64,000 nucleotides of DNA from Chinchilla lanigera (GCF_000276665.1 NW_004955405.1:17070111-17134110); one strand, 5' to 3'. Shown: positions 11,421-25,783, counted from the stretch's first letter. Numbers and translations: made by a program. Notes: generated by a model from the sequence alone, not told the origin.

Positions 11421-12662
11421 ATGTAAAATGCCTTAGTACTTTCTTTTTCTTCTTTCCCTCATTCCAGTTGTTCCTTCCTTTGAGCAATTTCTTTCCTTTC
11501 TTATTAGTTATTGTACATTTTGGGTTTTATTTACTCTTTCATGTTCTTACACCAGGGGGACAATATGATGTTTACACATGTGGGCCCGATTTATTTCTCT
11601 GCCTGTTCTAAACAGAAAAAGTAAAGACAACAGATTTCTCCTAAGACACCAGTCAAATATCTCAAGGATCCAGTTCCTTATGATTGTCACTGGCTTGTGT
11701 ACACGCTAATAATTCATTTTATTCGGTGTTGATTTGTTCCAGCTTAATCACAGAATCAGCACATTCCCATATCTTAAGCATTTCCTTCACTAGCTTACTG
11801 ACTTTCTATACTAATTAAAAGCAAACTCAAAGAAAATTAATAGACTGTAACGGGAATAGATGAAGTAAATATAATCACTTCATTTCATAATCAAATAGTC
11901 TGCCTTTTGGCCTACATTTCTTTGCTCTAAGTAGAGAGAGACCATTGCAAAACATTAGGAAGGAAGAACAAGTATCATCTGATGCCCTCTCACCTTTCCT
12001 TTGGCACCCAGCTCACCATCGCTGACTTGGGAGCTGGTGTTAGACTTCTCTCTAATTCTCAGAACTAACTGACCCATTGAGAATAATGTTACAAACTTTC
12101 ACAGTTTTAGATAAAACCACTTGTAGAATTAATTATGCTATATGTATGTACTGAGAATGTATTCATTGTCAAGTAGTGTGCTCAATCCCGGGGGGTGTGT
12201 GCTTAAGGGTCCTATATTAAAAATGTGTTACAGTAGAGATTGTTAAAACCTAAAGTGTCATTGAAGGATACATGGGTAATACCACTAGCCTAAGTTGTAC
12301 ATATATATTTTTTGAAATACCTTTCAATGTATTTGGAAAGACACATATAGGTGGTACTGCACGCTGTTACTGCCTCTTTGCAAAGCTAGTCTTGTTATTA
12401 AATTTGGCCCAAACTGTTTATTATAGTCAATAATTTATGCAGAACTTTTCTCTTGTCTGCTTCCAATATGATTTACTAATAAATCTCATGAAGATGGCAA
12501 TGATGACATGGGGGGAAGAGAGGAAGTCAAGGTGGTTATAATAAAAACATCTGTAGCAACCATCAGCACTGAGGACCTGGAATGTGGGGCTGGCATATTA
12601 TTATTTAATATATTATTTTACTTTTTCTTTGCAATGAAGACACTCTGGTAATAAATGCTAAT

Positions 12663-12718
12663 GCAGGATTTGAATCCACTTCCTCTAATGGCAGGATTTG
12701 AATCCACTTCCTCTGATC
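12663..12718. repeat. 28-bp tandem duplication
   Basis: GCAGGATTTGAATCCACTTC... at 12663-12690 is repeated at 12691-12718 with two differences at the 3' end. Confidence 0.9.
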
Positions 12719-14220
12719 TTACATTTACTCATAAAATTAATTTAGATGAAGTGTTATTATAGCTATATAACATTTTCTAATTTTATAATTTAATATTCCC
12801 TTTTAATATTAACAGAATTTTTAATTCAGTTTCAAAAATTTTGATAGACTAATTCATTATGTAATCATAATCTCTTTCTACTTCAGATTGTCAATATACC
12901 TAAAAACACTGACCACAGAATAATTTTTTACATATTCTGGAATTTCTAAATGGCCAGCTAAGTTGTTAATATCAGGACAGCAATTTAGCAGTGTTTTGTT
13001 CTTTTAGGTATTAGATATTATCTTGAAGTCTAATGTTTGTTGACATAAGTATTTCTAAAAGTTTTAAAGAAATAACAAAATAATGAGAATAGGAGAAATA
13101 TTTTTGGTATATATACAGAAAAATACTAAAGATGCTTATGTGAAGGAAAAGGCCATTTGGACCTTTTTTATTGCATTTTTTCATAGAAGCAATAAAACAG
13201 TCGAGATTATGTTAGCTAATTTAATAGTTTAATTCGATTTGAGAAGTTGCATCAAAACATGAAATGGTTGGATTTTTTTCCCTTCACGAACTATGGATAA
13301 ATTCTTTTTTTAATAGGATGACTAATGGGGTGAGACATTCCATTTGGGATCATTAAATTGAGGGCTTCCAGCTGGCAGCTGATAAATTCTACATCTCTTT
13401 CATCTGGCCTCACAGAGCAGGTGGCACGGATTTATTTATTAATGTCATATGTGCTCCACTTGTATGTATTTTTCTTGCTCTACCTAATTTGTGTTTGAAA
13501 TGGTTAAAGTTATTTGCAGTAAGATGAATTTTAACTGTTAACAGAGCTTCCATATGTTTTTGAGATAAATTATAAATGAAAGTATTTTCATCATAAATGA
13601 GTGCTTATTTCCTGAATTACACAGTTGTTTTATCCTTATAAAACTTTTCTGTGGTTACTGGAGAAAGTTCACAGAATGTAGAAATGCATAAAGGATAGAA
13701 AAATAATCCACAATCTTTCCATCCCAAAGACAAGCAAGGTTATTACTTTACTATTAATCTCCTCAATTGGGGTACACAACTATGCATGCATATGCAATTA
13801 ATCAGCTCATTACAATAACAAAATAGGCTCAGGGCTCTGTGTCTGCATCAGCCTCGTTCCTGTGAGGGCCTCTACTGCATCACGTTGTGGTGATGACAGT
13901 GGCAGAATCCCTTGCAGGAGCAAGCCATCTCGTCTTGACATAGAAAACGGGAGGCCTGAGTTAGGCAGTGCTCAGGGTTTTAGAGCAACCTTCCTGGTAG
14001 AACTACAGAGAGTTGCATCAGAATGGCCTTAACCCCTTTTAAGGGTGGCACAATTGGGATGTGGATGCTTGAAGTGATTAAAATAATGTAGATAACAAAC
14101 ATTGAAGTTCCCCACTTTTCTCATTTAAAGCCTATAATTTTGGCTATAATCTAGTGTAACTGAACCCACCTTATCAAAGTTTTTTTTTCAGTTAAGCAGC
14201 CTCTTTGGCCTCAATGAAGC

Positions 14221-14420
14221 TTTTTTTTTTATTACTGCGGACTGAACGCAGCAGCTATCTTACTGAGCTATATATCTCCACACCTTATTTTTTTTTTCAT
14301 TACTGCGGACTGAACGCAGCAGCTATCTTACTGAGCTATATATCTCCACACCTTATTTTTCGAGACAGGTTCTCACTAAATCACTAAGCTGTCCATAATG
14401 CAGTCCTCCTGCCTCATCCT
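14221..14420 (-). mobile_element. B4-like SINE with internally duplicated ID part
   Basis: The ID-derived part (on +: 'attactgcggactgaacgca', 'cttactgagctatatatctcc') is present twice, at 14231-14290 and 14299-14358, identical over about 60 bases with a 68-base offset and separated by a T run. A B1-like part follows ('cgagacaggttctcacta', 'cagtcctcctgcctcatcctcc'). The open frame at 14205-14387 reads through this and is not a gene. Confidence 0.8.
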
Positions 14421-14656
14421 CCCGGAATGCTGTCCTCTTCCCATATACTTTCCACGTACTTACTGAGTACAAGATCTTAAATTACAGAAGCAGAATATGT
14501 TAGGAGAAAGTATAGGTTTCGGAGACAAATTTGGCATAACCGGCTAGAAAAGAGTTGTTTAAAAGGTTTGAATTTATAGCTTCCTTATTCTGTCTAGGCC
14601 ACTTATTTAACTTTCTTACCTTGACTTTTTTATTTGTATTTATTTATTCATTTTTT

Positions 14657-14797
14657 TGGTCTTTTTGAGACAGGGTCTCGCTATGCAGTTCAGGCTGTCC
14701 TTGAGCTCACTTTGTAGCCCAAACTGGTCTCAAATTCGCAACAATCCTCCTGCTTCCCAAGTGCCGGAATTACAGGTGTGCACCACCACGCCCGGCC
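14657..14797 (-). mobile_element. B1 SINE (7SL-derived)
   Basis: On + it reads 'tttttgagacagggtctcgc', 'ctcactttgtagcccaaac', 'caatcctcctgc', 'ggaattacaggtgtgcacc' and ends 'cacgcccggcc', the inverted B1 5' start GGCCGGGCGTGG. Nearly full length. Confidence 0.93.
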
Positions 14798-15560
14798 TTG
14801 TACCTTCACTTTTACATGAAAAAGTTAAGAAAACATTAGTAATTGCCAGGTGCAATAGCAGACCTCTTCAGATTGTGAGGAAAAATCATGTTAAAATTTG
14901 CTTAGGACAAAAAGTGACACATTGTTTACGTAACTTCAAACTCCGCAATTAGCTCTGATTTTGGATATAGCTGATATAACAATATACAGTTTCCTTTTTC
15001 CTAGGCCTGACTCTGAGTGTTTCCATAGAAAGGCTTGATTCTCTTCTTACTACTCAGTACCCTCTCTATCCTAAATGGCTCGAGGCTCAATGCTATGGAG
15101 GGAGAAGCAAGATTTTGTGGGATCCAAAACAGGCCAGGTCATCTGCACATCCTGAATCAATCATTGAGGCCAAAGAAGCTGCTTAACTGAAAAAATCCAC
15201 ACTTCATGTTTAACATGCTTAGTTTAGAAATTACTAGTGCACTCTATCTCTATTCCCTGTCTCAACTTGTTCCACATCCAGGCACCCTAGATCCCAACAG
15301 ATTTACTTCATCCCTGGCCTCATAGTTTTAGTTCTGAAAATACTGAATTGGCTAGGAAGGGTGGTGCATGCCTATAACTGTTTCTTACTTTGTATTTTTT
15401 CTCATTCTTTTGTGATGTTGTTTACACTTTATGGTGTAAAATCAGAAAAGTTGTTAACAAGTTCTTTTTGACCAACAAAAATGTGGCTACTTAACAATGT
15501 TAACAGACTTTCCAATAGTTTAATTCTGAAATCAGAACTCAACTCACTTCATTCTTATCT

Positions 15561-15788
15561 AGGCCAGTGTTCAAGAAACATTTTCTGTATAGGGCCAGAT
15601 AGTAACTATTCTAGGTTTCTCATACAAAGAGGCAAAATCAAGATATCATGTATATACTGAGATAACAAAATAAAACACTTTGCTGTTAACATTTTTTAAT
15701 AATTTAGAAAGGTACAATTCATTCTTAGCTCACAGAGTTTATGATTTGGACCCAATGCCCAAGTGCCATTTGCTGATTCTCATTCTAG
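15561..15788 (+). mobile_element. hAT-type MITE, Charlie-like
   Basis: 'cagtgttcaagaaacattttctgtatagggccagatagtaactattctaggtttc' is the well-known start of a Charlie-group non-autonomous element. The later part is much decayed; 'gacccaatgcccaag' and the end are less certain. I do not name the subfamily. Confidence 0.6.
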
Positions 15789-18700
15789 GTGTGACATTCT
15801 GTGTATCAGTTTGTTAGAGTCTCTCTATTGAAATACATATACTGCACATGGAGAAGCGTAAGTAAAAGGAACATTTGTCTCACATTTCTAGGATAAAGAA
15901 GTAAGATATCTAGGTGTTGACAGGATTCATTCACTATGAGTGGTGTGAGGGAGGGATCTGTTCAATGCCTCTCTGTTTTTCTTGTAGATTACAGTTTTCT
16001 CTTTGTGTCTTTGCCTTGTATTCTTGCATGTATTTGTCCAGATTTCTCCTTTTTTGCAAGGATATACTGTAGTGGATTAGGGTCCACCCTACTAAGCTCA
16101 CTGTAGCTTAATCATCTCTGTGAAGGACTTATCTCCAAGTAAACATTCTGAGATAATGGGGGAGGGGGTCAATATATGAACTTTTAGTGGTATGCATTTC
16201 ACCCCATAACTTCTCATTCCTTTTGTACTGTGTCAAACTTGAATCCCGTTATAAGAACAAGTAAAAAGGATGAGAGTTGTGCCTCATTCTTTCTATCTTT
16301 CTAATTTAAACCATGGCTTCTCCCCTGAGCAACCCTGCAGTGTGATGACAGACAAATAGATCTGTACCAAAATGACCCTCTGAGACCTGCTACCCCCACC
16401 CTGCAAATGCCCAGAAGCTATCACCTGCATGGTATCAATCAGCTGCATGTCTAACTATTCGGTTAACATGGCAGAAGCATTTAGAAAAATCAAATTATAG
16501 GAAAAAACATTTTGATCATACGTTTAACAAATATTTGGCCCATTTTTAACAGTTTTTGCTGTGATTCCCTAAATAGATCAAGAGAGAAATACACAATTCT
16601 GTGTCCAAGCAGCAGGCAGAATTGACTGTACAATAAAACTATCATTTGAAATCCCCAGCTGGGAACAAGCTTTGGTGTTAGCAAGTGTCCTACCTTCTAT
16701 AGTGAGGGCTGTCATAGCACGCAGTGCTCCTGTGCCATTGAAGCTTGCACCCAGTGCAAGGATGTTTAGTACAAGAATTCTGAAGAGGTCTTTGTTACTT
16801 TTAAATAAAAAGTGTGAAGTTTTCAGGTACAAAGATAGATTTGTAGTTTAGTCACCTGAAACTGCCTTTGGAAAAATTAGTTCATAGTTACCACATAGAA
16901 AGAAATGTGCCTTAAAACTAAACTTAATGTTGCTTATCTCTGAAGTTTTATTAGACTGCTGTTGATCCAGCCATTATTTTCATAATTGATAACATTTTTA
17001 ACCAGATATGGGCAGTACTTTTTGCTGTTTGCTATTTAATGTTAGTATCTCCTTCATACTCCTTGATTTGAATATTGCAGTTATAAAGTATTATGACATA
17101 TGATCAAAAATGTGATGTTTAACCTTTTTCATTGCAGTAGAAGACACATTTCCATGATAGTTCCTCAAAATACTCTTCTCACTTCAAACACACTTATCCT
17201 ATTATTCTTGCCATCTTGGGAAGGAGCTCTGAAAGTCGTTTTCTATGAGTGTCTGTAGTTCTACTTTCATCATCGTTTTAGCTTTGGGGGAAAGCCAGAA
17301 GTCACACTGTCAAATGTAGTGAATAGGGTAGATGAAGGCACCTGGTATATTTTTAGAATCCTTATTTTTCATTGGCTGTCACTCAGTAGCAGCATTCACT
17401 ACTGCATTTTTGATCACATCCCATAAAGGCAGCGACAAAAGAGAACTACAAGAACTTCTTCAGAAAATGGCAAACATGATCAGATAAGTGTGTCTGAAGT
17501 GAGAAGACAATTTTGAGAAAGAATAATGGCAATGTGTCTTTACTGTAACAATTAGGTGTTTTTTTAACCTAAAAATCCACCACTTACTTTGATTACTATT
17601 TGTATAACATAATTTGCCAAAAATGTACAGCACGAGGCACAATTGTTTTCATTTTCACAGAAGAAAGAATTAGTCAGAAATTATTTAATTTTCTAAAGCT
17701 CTCACTTCATCACAGATAGAAAAACCATAATAACAACAGTAAAAACAAACTATGAAGTTTCTTTAATTGATCTCACATCTACAATGGAACGGTGTCCAAG
17801 GAGAGCACCGTGGGAGTGTCAGGTCTGCCTGGCCCCCAGGAAGTTTCCACCCATTCTACCCATAAGCAATGGTGGCTGCTCTCTTCCCTATAAACAATGG
17901 CGTCAGTAGAAAAATGGAAGGTGACTTTTATTTGTAAAACTGACCATATGACAGATGCTGTTCCAAGTGCTTAATGTTCATAATTAAAGGTATTGCATTC
18001 TGTATTTTGCAAAGGAAATACATAAAGCATGGACAGTTAATGTGTTTCTCATACTACATGTGCTTTCCTCATCCTTTAATACCTTACCACCTGATTCCTT
18101 CCCTGCTGCACAAACCCTCATTCTGTTGACAGTAGAATCTCAAATTATATCCAGATGGACATTCTGAACTCTGACACTCTGGGCTAGACTACTTTGAAGA
18201 AAGGGAATACTTAACAAATTTTTAAATTTAAAAGTATCACTCTTATATAGGTACTCATGTGGTATGAAATGACATAAATTACAGGGAAAATTCAAAAGCC
18301 CAGTTAAAAGCAGGAGATCAGAATATTATGTCCTCCTAACAAGGAATGGGTTGGAGCATAACAGGCATTCTTCTTTCACATTCTAAAGATCAATAGGAAC
18401 TGTTTTGTAAGATTATGTCATCCGTGTGATATACAGAATGAGCCTTAAATTAACTTTTCAATGTTTTCTACCTTGAAACATGCTTTTAAAATAAATTTCA
18501 CTTGCATAAATGTTCTCTAGATTAAAGGCTTAATCACACTTTAAAAGAAATTCTTTTCTTATCCTTTTTATTCCATTGTTATTATAATGACAGCAACTCA
18601 TTAACTCAGTAGGTGTTGGAGGTATTGATTGTGACTTTTAGATTTTGCTTTTTCCCACTGCAGGTTAGTTTTTATCTAAAACAGATCATCACTTTTGATT

Positions 18701-21169
18701 GGCGGCTACTTTGGAGTTTCTCCGAGATATCAGCCCAATTACTTGCAGTAGAATAATTCAAGTTGACACTGGTAGTCATGGGGTACTGTGAACTCTTCTC
18801 ACTATGATGCTCTGTTTTGCAGAATACAATAGTCTGTGCAGTCTTCGATGCAGAATTAATCATGAAAGTCAAGTGCATGCTGCAGGTATAATCAACACCA
18901 CCTAATTATCTGAAACGTGTTTATCTTACGAATTTATGTAGCTGAGCACATGCTTCTGATAACAAATAGGCTAATTCAAAATCTTACCAACCAAAGGCAA
19001 TTTAGGAATCATAAATGGAGTCTGCCATGTTTTAGAGAATTTTTATTTATGAGACAAGCTAGCAGGTGTGAAAAGAAAATGCATTAAGTGGGGAATAAAG
19101 AAGTCAGAGTTTTTTGGAGGGGAGAAAAACTTACCAGGCTATGTGAGACTTTGTACAGTATGATGTGAAGCATTAAGTGCTTCTACTGCTGTAATATATT
19201 GTCTCTAACAACTTAAGTATGCAGCATTGTATTAGGAGAGAGTGAAGTTGATTTTTCAGATTTGTAGGAATGTTCTTAAACACTTCTGGTCAGAGTCAAC
19301 AGATACTCATGCCTTTTGTTATTTTCCCTGCATAGGCAAGGCTAATGGCTGGTAGTTCAGCCCTGCAAGCCTCCTGCAAAACCCAGTACAGATGCAGTTT
19401 TTGGTATTCAGCACAGCTTCAGAATCCCAAGACATATGAATGGCAGAAAAGTAGAACTCTCTGTTTTTCTGCCCCTCTCAGCCTCCGTCTGCTGTCTGCC
19501 TTGCTGTGTCTTTTGCATGCTCTCACCATTGACCCTCATTGTCTATCTTGCCTTCCTCTCTATTAGTACATCGAACCAGTACTATCACATGGGATTCCTG
19601 GCGTGGGCAAATCTAGAACGAAACAAGAGGCTGCTTTCTCTATGTGAACACAAATTTATGTTTCTTGTTTGTCGAAAAGAAGGGTGAATAGCTATGACTT
19701 TTCTCTGGAGTCAGGAGCCCTGAGTCCTGAGCCCTCCACGTGCACCTTTCCTCCATCCTCTGTGACCCACACTGTACTTCTGCTCTGCTCACACCATGAA
19801 GAGAGTCTTTCATTATAAAGTGAAAACTTTCTATAACTGGGATTGTAATTAGATATTTTCTTTGGTGCTATTTACTGTGTCTCCTTTCTTGGCATATTCA
19901 CATTCTTAAATTTATCTCATTTATGTCAATTTAATGACTGTTTTGGAAATATCTGTGCCCAGGTTTTCAGAAAAAGTTGTTCTTCAGATCAATTAGGTAC
20001 CTTTTTCTGGCACATTTTAACTTGCGGGTAGTAAGTTACACGTTGAATATTTTGATGTTTCGTTTTAAGCATGCTATGTGTGATTTCTACAAGGGCCTCG
20101 TTAAACAAAAGCAGTATGACAATCCAGTTCCCCGCAGTGAGCGTTCTACTAGCAGACATAGGACTGACAAATTGAGCTTTCACATACATCAGTTTTTTAA
20201 GACAAAATGTTATCCCTCATGCTCACATTCCCACAAATGCATAGTTTCGTAAACCCTCCTTTACACTCCATTTTCTGTACTTTCCTAATACTGCTACCTT
20301 GAACTAGGAGACAATTTCCTCTGTTAGCGATCTGTTCTTGTAACACATGTTTATTTTCTTTTCACTAAAACCTGGCTCTCCTATGAAGTCTTCACTTTCC
20401 CTGTAGCCCTTCCCCATACACTTTTGTGTCTGGGCCGGGACAGCAATTTGCTGTCCTCCCACTTCCCTAAAATCAACTTGAACCCCTTACTGTTAGCCTA
20501 GATCACCTGCTACCCTTCTTTTATGTGTCACTACAATAATTTTAAGTCTCCCTTTCTCTGTGACTCAAGTTGTATGCCACTTACCTTTTGCTCACCTGCT
20601 AACACTATTCTTGTTATAATTTCATGTGATGTCTGTGTCCACAAGCCTGCCCTCCTAGGCTCATGGAACCTTAGTCCTCAACTCTACTATATACTCCCAT
20701 TGCCACCTTAGAACTTGTTTTAATCAATCACCCCTTCATTAAAGCAATCACTATATAATCTCTAGCAACTACCTCTATTTTTTCTAGTTTGTACCTTGTT
20801 TTATGTCTGTTCAGAGAATAATAGACTCTATCACCAACTTGTGAGAAGTCTACACCCTTGCTGTATCCTCACATTCTTCTTTGTACCAGTGAGATACTAT
20901 GATCTATCAAAATAAAAAAGGTCAAAACCTTTTCTAGGTTATTCCTTCCACTCATACACCACCTTTTCCCTTTGCTTATTTAAGTAGCAAAATCTTACTT
21001 TAACCTTGAACCTTTAATTAAACCCAACATGTTTTTCCAATTCACTCTTGTCCACTAAATGTGTGTGGAGAAAAGTCTTGAGAATCACCTGGACAGATTT
21101 CATAGTAAATTCATGATAGTAACAGCAAACAAACAATTAATGCACCCCAAAATCTAATGTTTCCCTGGT

Positions 21170-21880
21170 CATTCCCTATTCTTTCTCTTAAAAAATAATT
21201 CACAACTTCTTCTTCTCTTGCTTTCAACCCTCTAATTCCTCCTCCCTATTCTCAGCATGCTTATTATTTCCCTGAGAAAACAGAAGCAATCCAAATGTGT
21301 CCCAGCACCCCGGCTACCTTCCTTCCTACAGGTTACCCTCAACTTAGCTTTACCTCCTACCTCTGTGTATGTCCTGACTCAGCTTCTGCACAAGGCTAAA
21401 CACTCCTTTACACATGAGATCACATCCTTTCTCTTGGGTCCCAATCACAGCTCAAGTATTTCGAAACTGTCCAGGTTCACATGTTTACTGTGTCAGCAAG
21501 CACATAAACATACTGAATGTCCTCTTTCACAGTAAGCAAAGGAAAACAAACGTCATGGCCTCATTCTATATTGTCCTTTAGCCACCACCTCTTTCTCTTT
21601 TCTCTTTTACAGTAAAAGCATTGAAACAATTTTTTAAATATTTATGTCAATTCCTCTGTTCCTGTTGCTTTTGAGTCCACTCCATGCAGTCTGTACTGTT
21701 ACATTCTTTCAGAACTGTTCTTACTAAGCTCATCAGAGACTTAAAATTAACAACAGCTTTCATTACTGTCAAATTCTCTGCATGGTGCTAAATCCAGTGA
21801 CCAGTTCTCATTCCTCTTCTGAGACTTGAACTAGTGCTTTATGATGTGATTACTTGGTTTTCCTGGGACTTTCCTTAATT
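21170..21880 (+). repeat. L2 LINE ORF2 (reverse transcriptase) remnant
   Basis: The series 'tttccctgagaaaacagaagcaatcc', 'aggttaccctcaacttagctt', 'ccaccacctctttctcttttctcttttacag', 'tttgagtccactcca', 'ctgttcttactaagctcatcagagac' and 'ggtgctaaatccagtgaccagttctcattcctc' follows the order of an LINE-2 reverse-transcriptase region. It is full of stops and indels. The 92-residue frame at 21257-21535 is a piece of it. Pyrimidine-rich sequence from about 20260 to 21170 may belong too, but I cannot show it. Confidence 0.55.
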
Positions 21881-22929
21881 TTCAAAATGCATTTTACTAT
21901 CATTTTTTGTTCTTTGGAGAACCACTTATGATATTTGATTAGGAGAATAAAATGATCAAATTTCAACTAAGAATTATCTTGGTAGACCAGAAACAAGAGA
22001 AAAGACATTCATAAGTTAAAGAAGCACCAAAGGCTGGGTAATAGCACTGTTAGGGTAGCGGTCCTGCGATAATATATGGACAGTATATTATAAACATAAA
22101 ATTAAGTATATTTGATCTCATTTTATATCAAGGTAAGAGTAGACAAAATCCTGTATTTGCAGTAACAACTGTCAGTCACTTACAATAACAAGCATTTATT
22201 CTGTGTTAATATTACATAGCACATCTGTGCATCAGGTGCTGTGACTTCCTTTGCTTGTCTTGCTGTCTCTAGACACACACTAACAAAATATATTTCTTCT
22301 TGAGATGGGGTAAAAAGTCCACAGAAACTTGCTGTTATCCTACAGGATGGTGCATGTGTCATATCTGCTCAAATTCTACTGGCAAAGAGCATATCATATG
22401 ACCTGAGTCGAAGCCAGTAGGATAGATGCATATGATCCACAAAACAGGCAGATGGATTGAGTATTAGTGAACAATAATACTATTCATCATAATACTCACA
22501 CTAGTTTCTAGCCTCATAGTAATGATTCACACTAGTTTCTATCCTATCCTCCTAAAGGGATTATGAAAATGATGGTCAGAAATAGAAGATCTAGTAAAAA
22601 TGTTGAGTTTAAGGGGAAAAAAAAAAAGATGATGGATTCAGTGAGAAACATACTGTGTGTGGGCTGAGCAACCAGGAAGGGATGTCAGGCAGGCAGTCTG
22701 AAATGTAAAACTGGTACTTAGGGAAAAGGTCAGCCTGAAGATTTTGAATAGATCCAAGAACAGATCAGTTAGGAACACATCTTAGAAAGTAGAATCAAGA
22801 GAAAAACTATAAGAAACTGAGTTCAGAAGCTCAATGCTGAGTAAAATATAACTTGATAAAAATGTAAATTGGTGACCTACTTACTATTAAGTTATCCAGA
22901 CTCATTCAGCAGTGGCTTTTGAGTTCCTC

Positions 22930-23205
22930 AATTCATCAAAGACATGAGATGACATAGAAATCAAAAGTATGGACTTGGGACTCTAAGAATCAGGCTCCCT
23001 TCCTGCTTAGCCTTCCTGCTTAGCCATTTTGTAACTGGTGGGCAAGACTGGGCAAACTATTTGGCTTTTGACTCCAAGTCTGTTTCCTCCTCTACACAAT
23101 AGTAACAATAGCACCTACATTTATAGGATTGTTGAGAGATTAAGTGAGATTATGCATGGAAAATGTTCAGACAATCCTCAGCTCATTTTTAGTACAATTG
23201 ATAAA
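22930..23205 (+). repeat. MIR SINE
   Basis: Good MIR order: 'tatggacttgggactctaagaatcaggctccc', 'ttttgtaactggtgggcaagactgggcaaactat', 'ccaagtctgtttcctcctctacacaatagtaacaatagcacctac', 'ggattgttgagagattaagtgagat'. It contains a small 13-base duplication CCTTCCTGCTTAG at about 22997-23022. Confidence 0.85.
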
Positions 23206-25030
23206 ATCGTATTGCTAACAGAGTTATAGAAAATATTAAGTGTAGCTCTGTTTACCTTTCTGGAAGTACATGTTCTTTATTTACTAGGGTTACAAATTCT
23301 ATTGACAATTTAATAAGAATATTTTGGATGCGTATTATTGGCCACTTTCATGAAAAATCAAATAGGATCAACTTTAGTTATAAAATGTGCATAGTATTTT
23401 GAGTAATAACATGTGTATTTCTGAATTCATTATGCCCAAATGCTCAATTCTTGCTAGAATATGCCTAGCAGCATACATATTTGTTGCTACCAGTGTTTTA
23501 TATCACAGTAAAATTATGAAAGGCTATTTAAGCAATTGCTATTTACTTTCAACCTCTTAAATTTTTATGCTCAAGGAGGAATCAGGTGTCAATGAACATT
23601 GTTTATAAATAGATTAATCATTGCTGTGGAACTATTCCATTTGATTTAAACTAATAAATAAAAGGAATCCTTGAAAATTGGCTAACATTTAAAACTTGGA
23701 AAGATATATCTATCCTACTGCCAGACTTCTGCAGCCTACTTGGGCCCATATTCCCTTTGAATTTTTGCCTTTTCTCTATTTTTTAAATGGTAGCAAAGTT
23801 TAATTAAAGACAGGGAAAAAAAACTAGGCTCTCCAAAATAAGTTTGGGCCAAATAAAAGTAGGAAGAGAAATGCCACTTATGGTGCGAGGGTGGGCCACC
23901 ATGCAGGAGCTGACTCCATGCCCTTTCCTGTATTTTACCTCTTTCTGTTGAGATATTTCATTATCTATACGTTGGGATCCCATTGGTTTTACCTTACACT
24001 AGAGAAAAAATGTAATGAAGATTTCCTTTATAACATCAACACATTTTTCTATTTTTGGATTGAATGCCTTAAAAGAAGTCTTAAAAGTTGTCAGTAAAAC
24101 AATATGTATTCTAAAGCCTGCAGCTAACATTGCTCTTTTATGTTATCTTGTGGTTTTCCTGTCCAATGGTGTTTGGTGTTTATTTCTGTTAAGTCTCACT
24201 ATGCATTTGTTAGGCTGCAGGGCTGATTAAAACCCAGACGTCCATACGAGGTTTACAGATGTTGTAGAATTACAGAAAATTAACTTCGGGTCTGGCAGTG
24301 ATTTTCTAAAAACGGTTCTGTTGATCTCACAGAAAGTGAGGATTTCTTTGCTAAGCTGCCAAGATACATAAATCTATGAGAGCTGTTTTTGTAACAGACC
24401 TTGATGTGTATGAGCTAATTCTAGAAATCAGACTTATAGCTGAAAACCTATAGCCTTAGGGAAGATTAAAGATTATGTTGGTGTCCATATGTGTGTTCTT
24501 CTGTACTGAGCAGAGTGTTTGGAAGAGACTTGATATTTTAAGAAGGAACTCAAAAGTATCTAGATGTTACCAAAGTAACATCCTGGAAATTTCAGTAAAA
24601 CAGAGAAATGGGTGTTTAAATGTGGGTGGTAATCAGAATGGGATTTAACATTTGGTTTTATGTTGACTTCTTAAAAAATTCTATGACAGGAATGTTAGTG
24701 GGTAGCAAATTAATATAGCAGTGGCAAGATCATTATTATTATAAAGTGCAAGGTGTTACCTCTTTCTCATTTTCAAGAACTAATAGTAAATGATGATATT
24801 CTAGCACTAACATTGTTTTATTCTGATTTTTTTTCTTTTATATATGCTGAGTGTTTTAAAATTCATATGGCTGGCTAATTATTTTTACTGCTTTATGGAT
24901 ATTTCTGCATTTAATTAAGGATCTATTTATTTATCCTTAATCATGAATCTATTTGTCCTCATTCCATAAGTAAACTGTTAATATCTATTAAATTTAACAT
25001 TATACATCAATGTAATTAATATAAGCTATT

Positions 25031-25141
25031 TTTTTTGGTTTTTTTTTTTTTTTTTGGTTTTTCTCCGGTACCGGGAACCGAACTCACGACCTTGCGCTTG
25101 CCAGGCAGGCGCTTTTGCCGCTGAGCTAAATCCCCAGCCCC
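25031..25141 (-). mobile_element. ID SINE, young subfamily
   Basis: The body at 25063-25141 is base-for-base identical to 33090-33168. T-rich tail on + at 25031-25062. Flanking duplication TATAAGCTATT at 25020-25030 and 25143-25153. Ends in the GGTACCGG-type 3' motif typical of this window's ID family. Confidence 0.95.
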
Positions 25142-25610
25142 TTATAAGCTATTATTTGTAAAGGTAACATAAGAAAAATTCTTTGCTAGATCAGAAAATC
25201 CCCACCTCAATTCTAAACATCATTCATGCTAAAATTTTTTCTAGTCTTTTTTGTTATATATGTTTTTACCTGTATAACACCATATAAAGTTCATTCAATT
25301 TTATAGACTTTTTATTCACCCATCATGGATGGCTTTTTATAATTATGTTCAGCAATAAACTATATTGTTTGAATATATAATTTATATAACATAGAAATTA
25401 CTATTTTTATTTTAAAGAGAATAAATAATAATAATAAATTAAAATGATACAGAATTTCACTAAACAAGATGATAGGAATTCAACAATGGTTGTTATATTG
25501 CATGTTGTTGACTTCAAATTAGTTGTTCAGATTACCAGATACAAGCATGCAAAATTGGTCAAAAAAATTAAAAAGCAGAAAAAACAATTTAAGCATTGAT
25601 TGTTCCTTTC

Positions 25611-25721
25611 TTTTTTTGTTTTGTTTTTGTTTTTGTTTTTGTTTTCCGGTACAGGAATTGTACTCACGACGTTGCGATTGCAAGGCAAGAGCGGTGCCAC
25701 TGAGCTAAATCCCCAGCCCCA
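25611..25721 (-). mobile_element. ID SINE
   Basis: Minus-strand ID with a (GTTTTT)n tail on + and a body ending 'ctgagctaaatccccagcccc'. The 14-base duplication TGATTGTTCCTTTC lies at 25597-25610 and 25722-25735. More diverged than the 25031 and 33073 copies. Confidence 0.94.
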
Positions 25722-25783
25722 TGATTGTTCCTTTCAATAGACCAATAGAAATCATCAGTAAAATTATCCCAGCTATCCAATGA

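Noticed and set aside
15350..15381. B1-like words 'ggctaggaagggtggtgcatgcctataa'
   Set aside because: Only about 30 bases match; too short to call a SINE with confidence.
19345..19687. Overlapping frames of 73 and 83 residues
   Set aside because: No family resemblance, no splice or promoter context; chance frames in an intron.
22031..22075. ID-like words 'ggctgggtaatagcactgttagggtagcgg'
   Set aside because: Too diverged and short, no tail and no target duplication.
22498..22545. Short duplication of 'cacactagtttct'
   Set aside because: Thirteen bases only, expected by local slippage.
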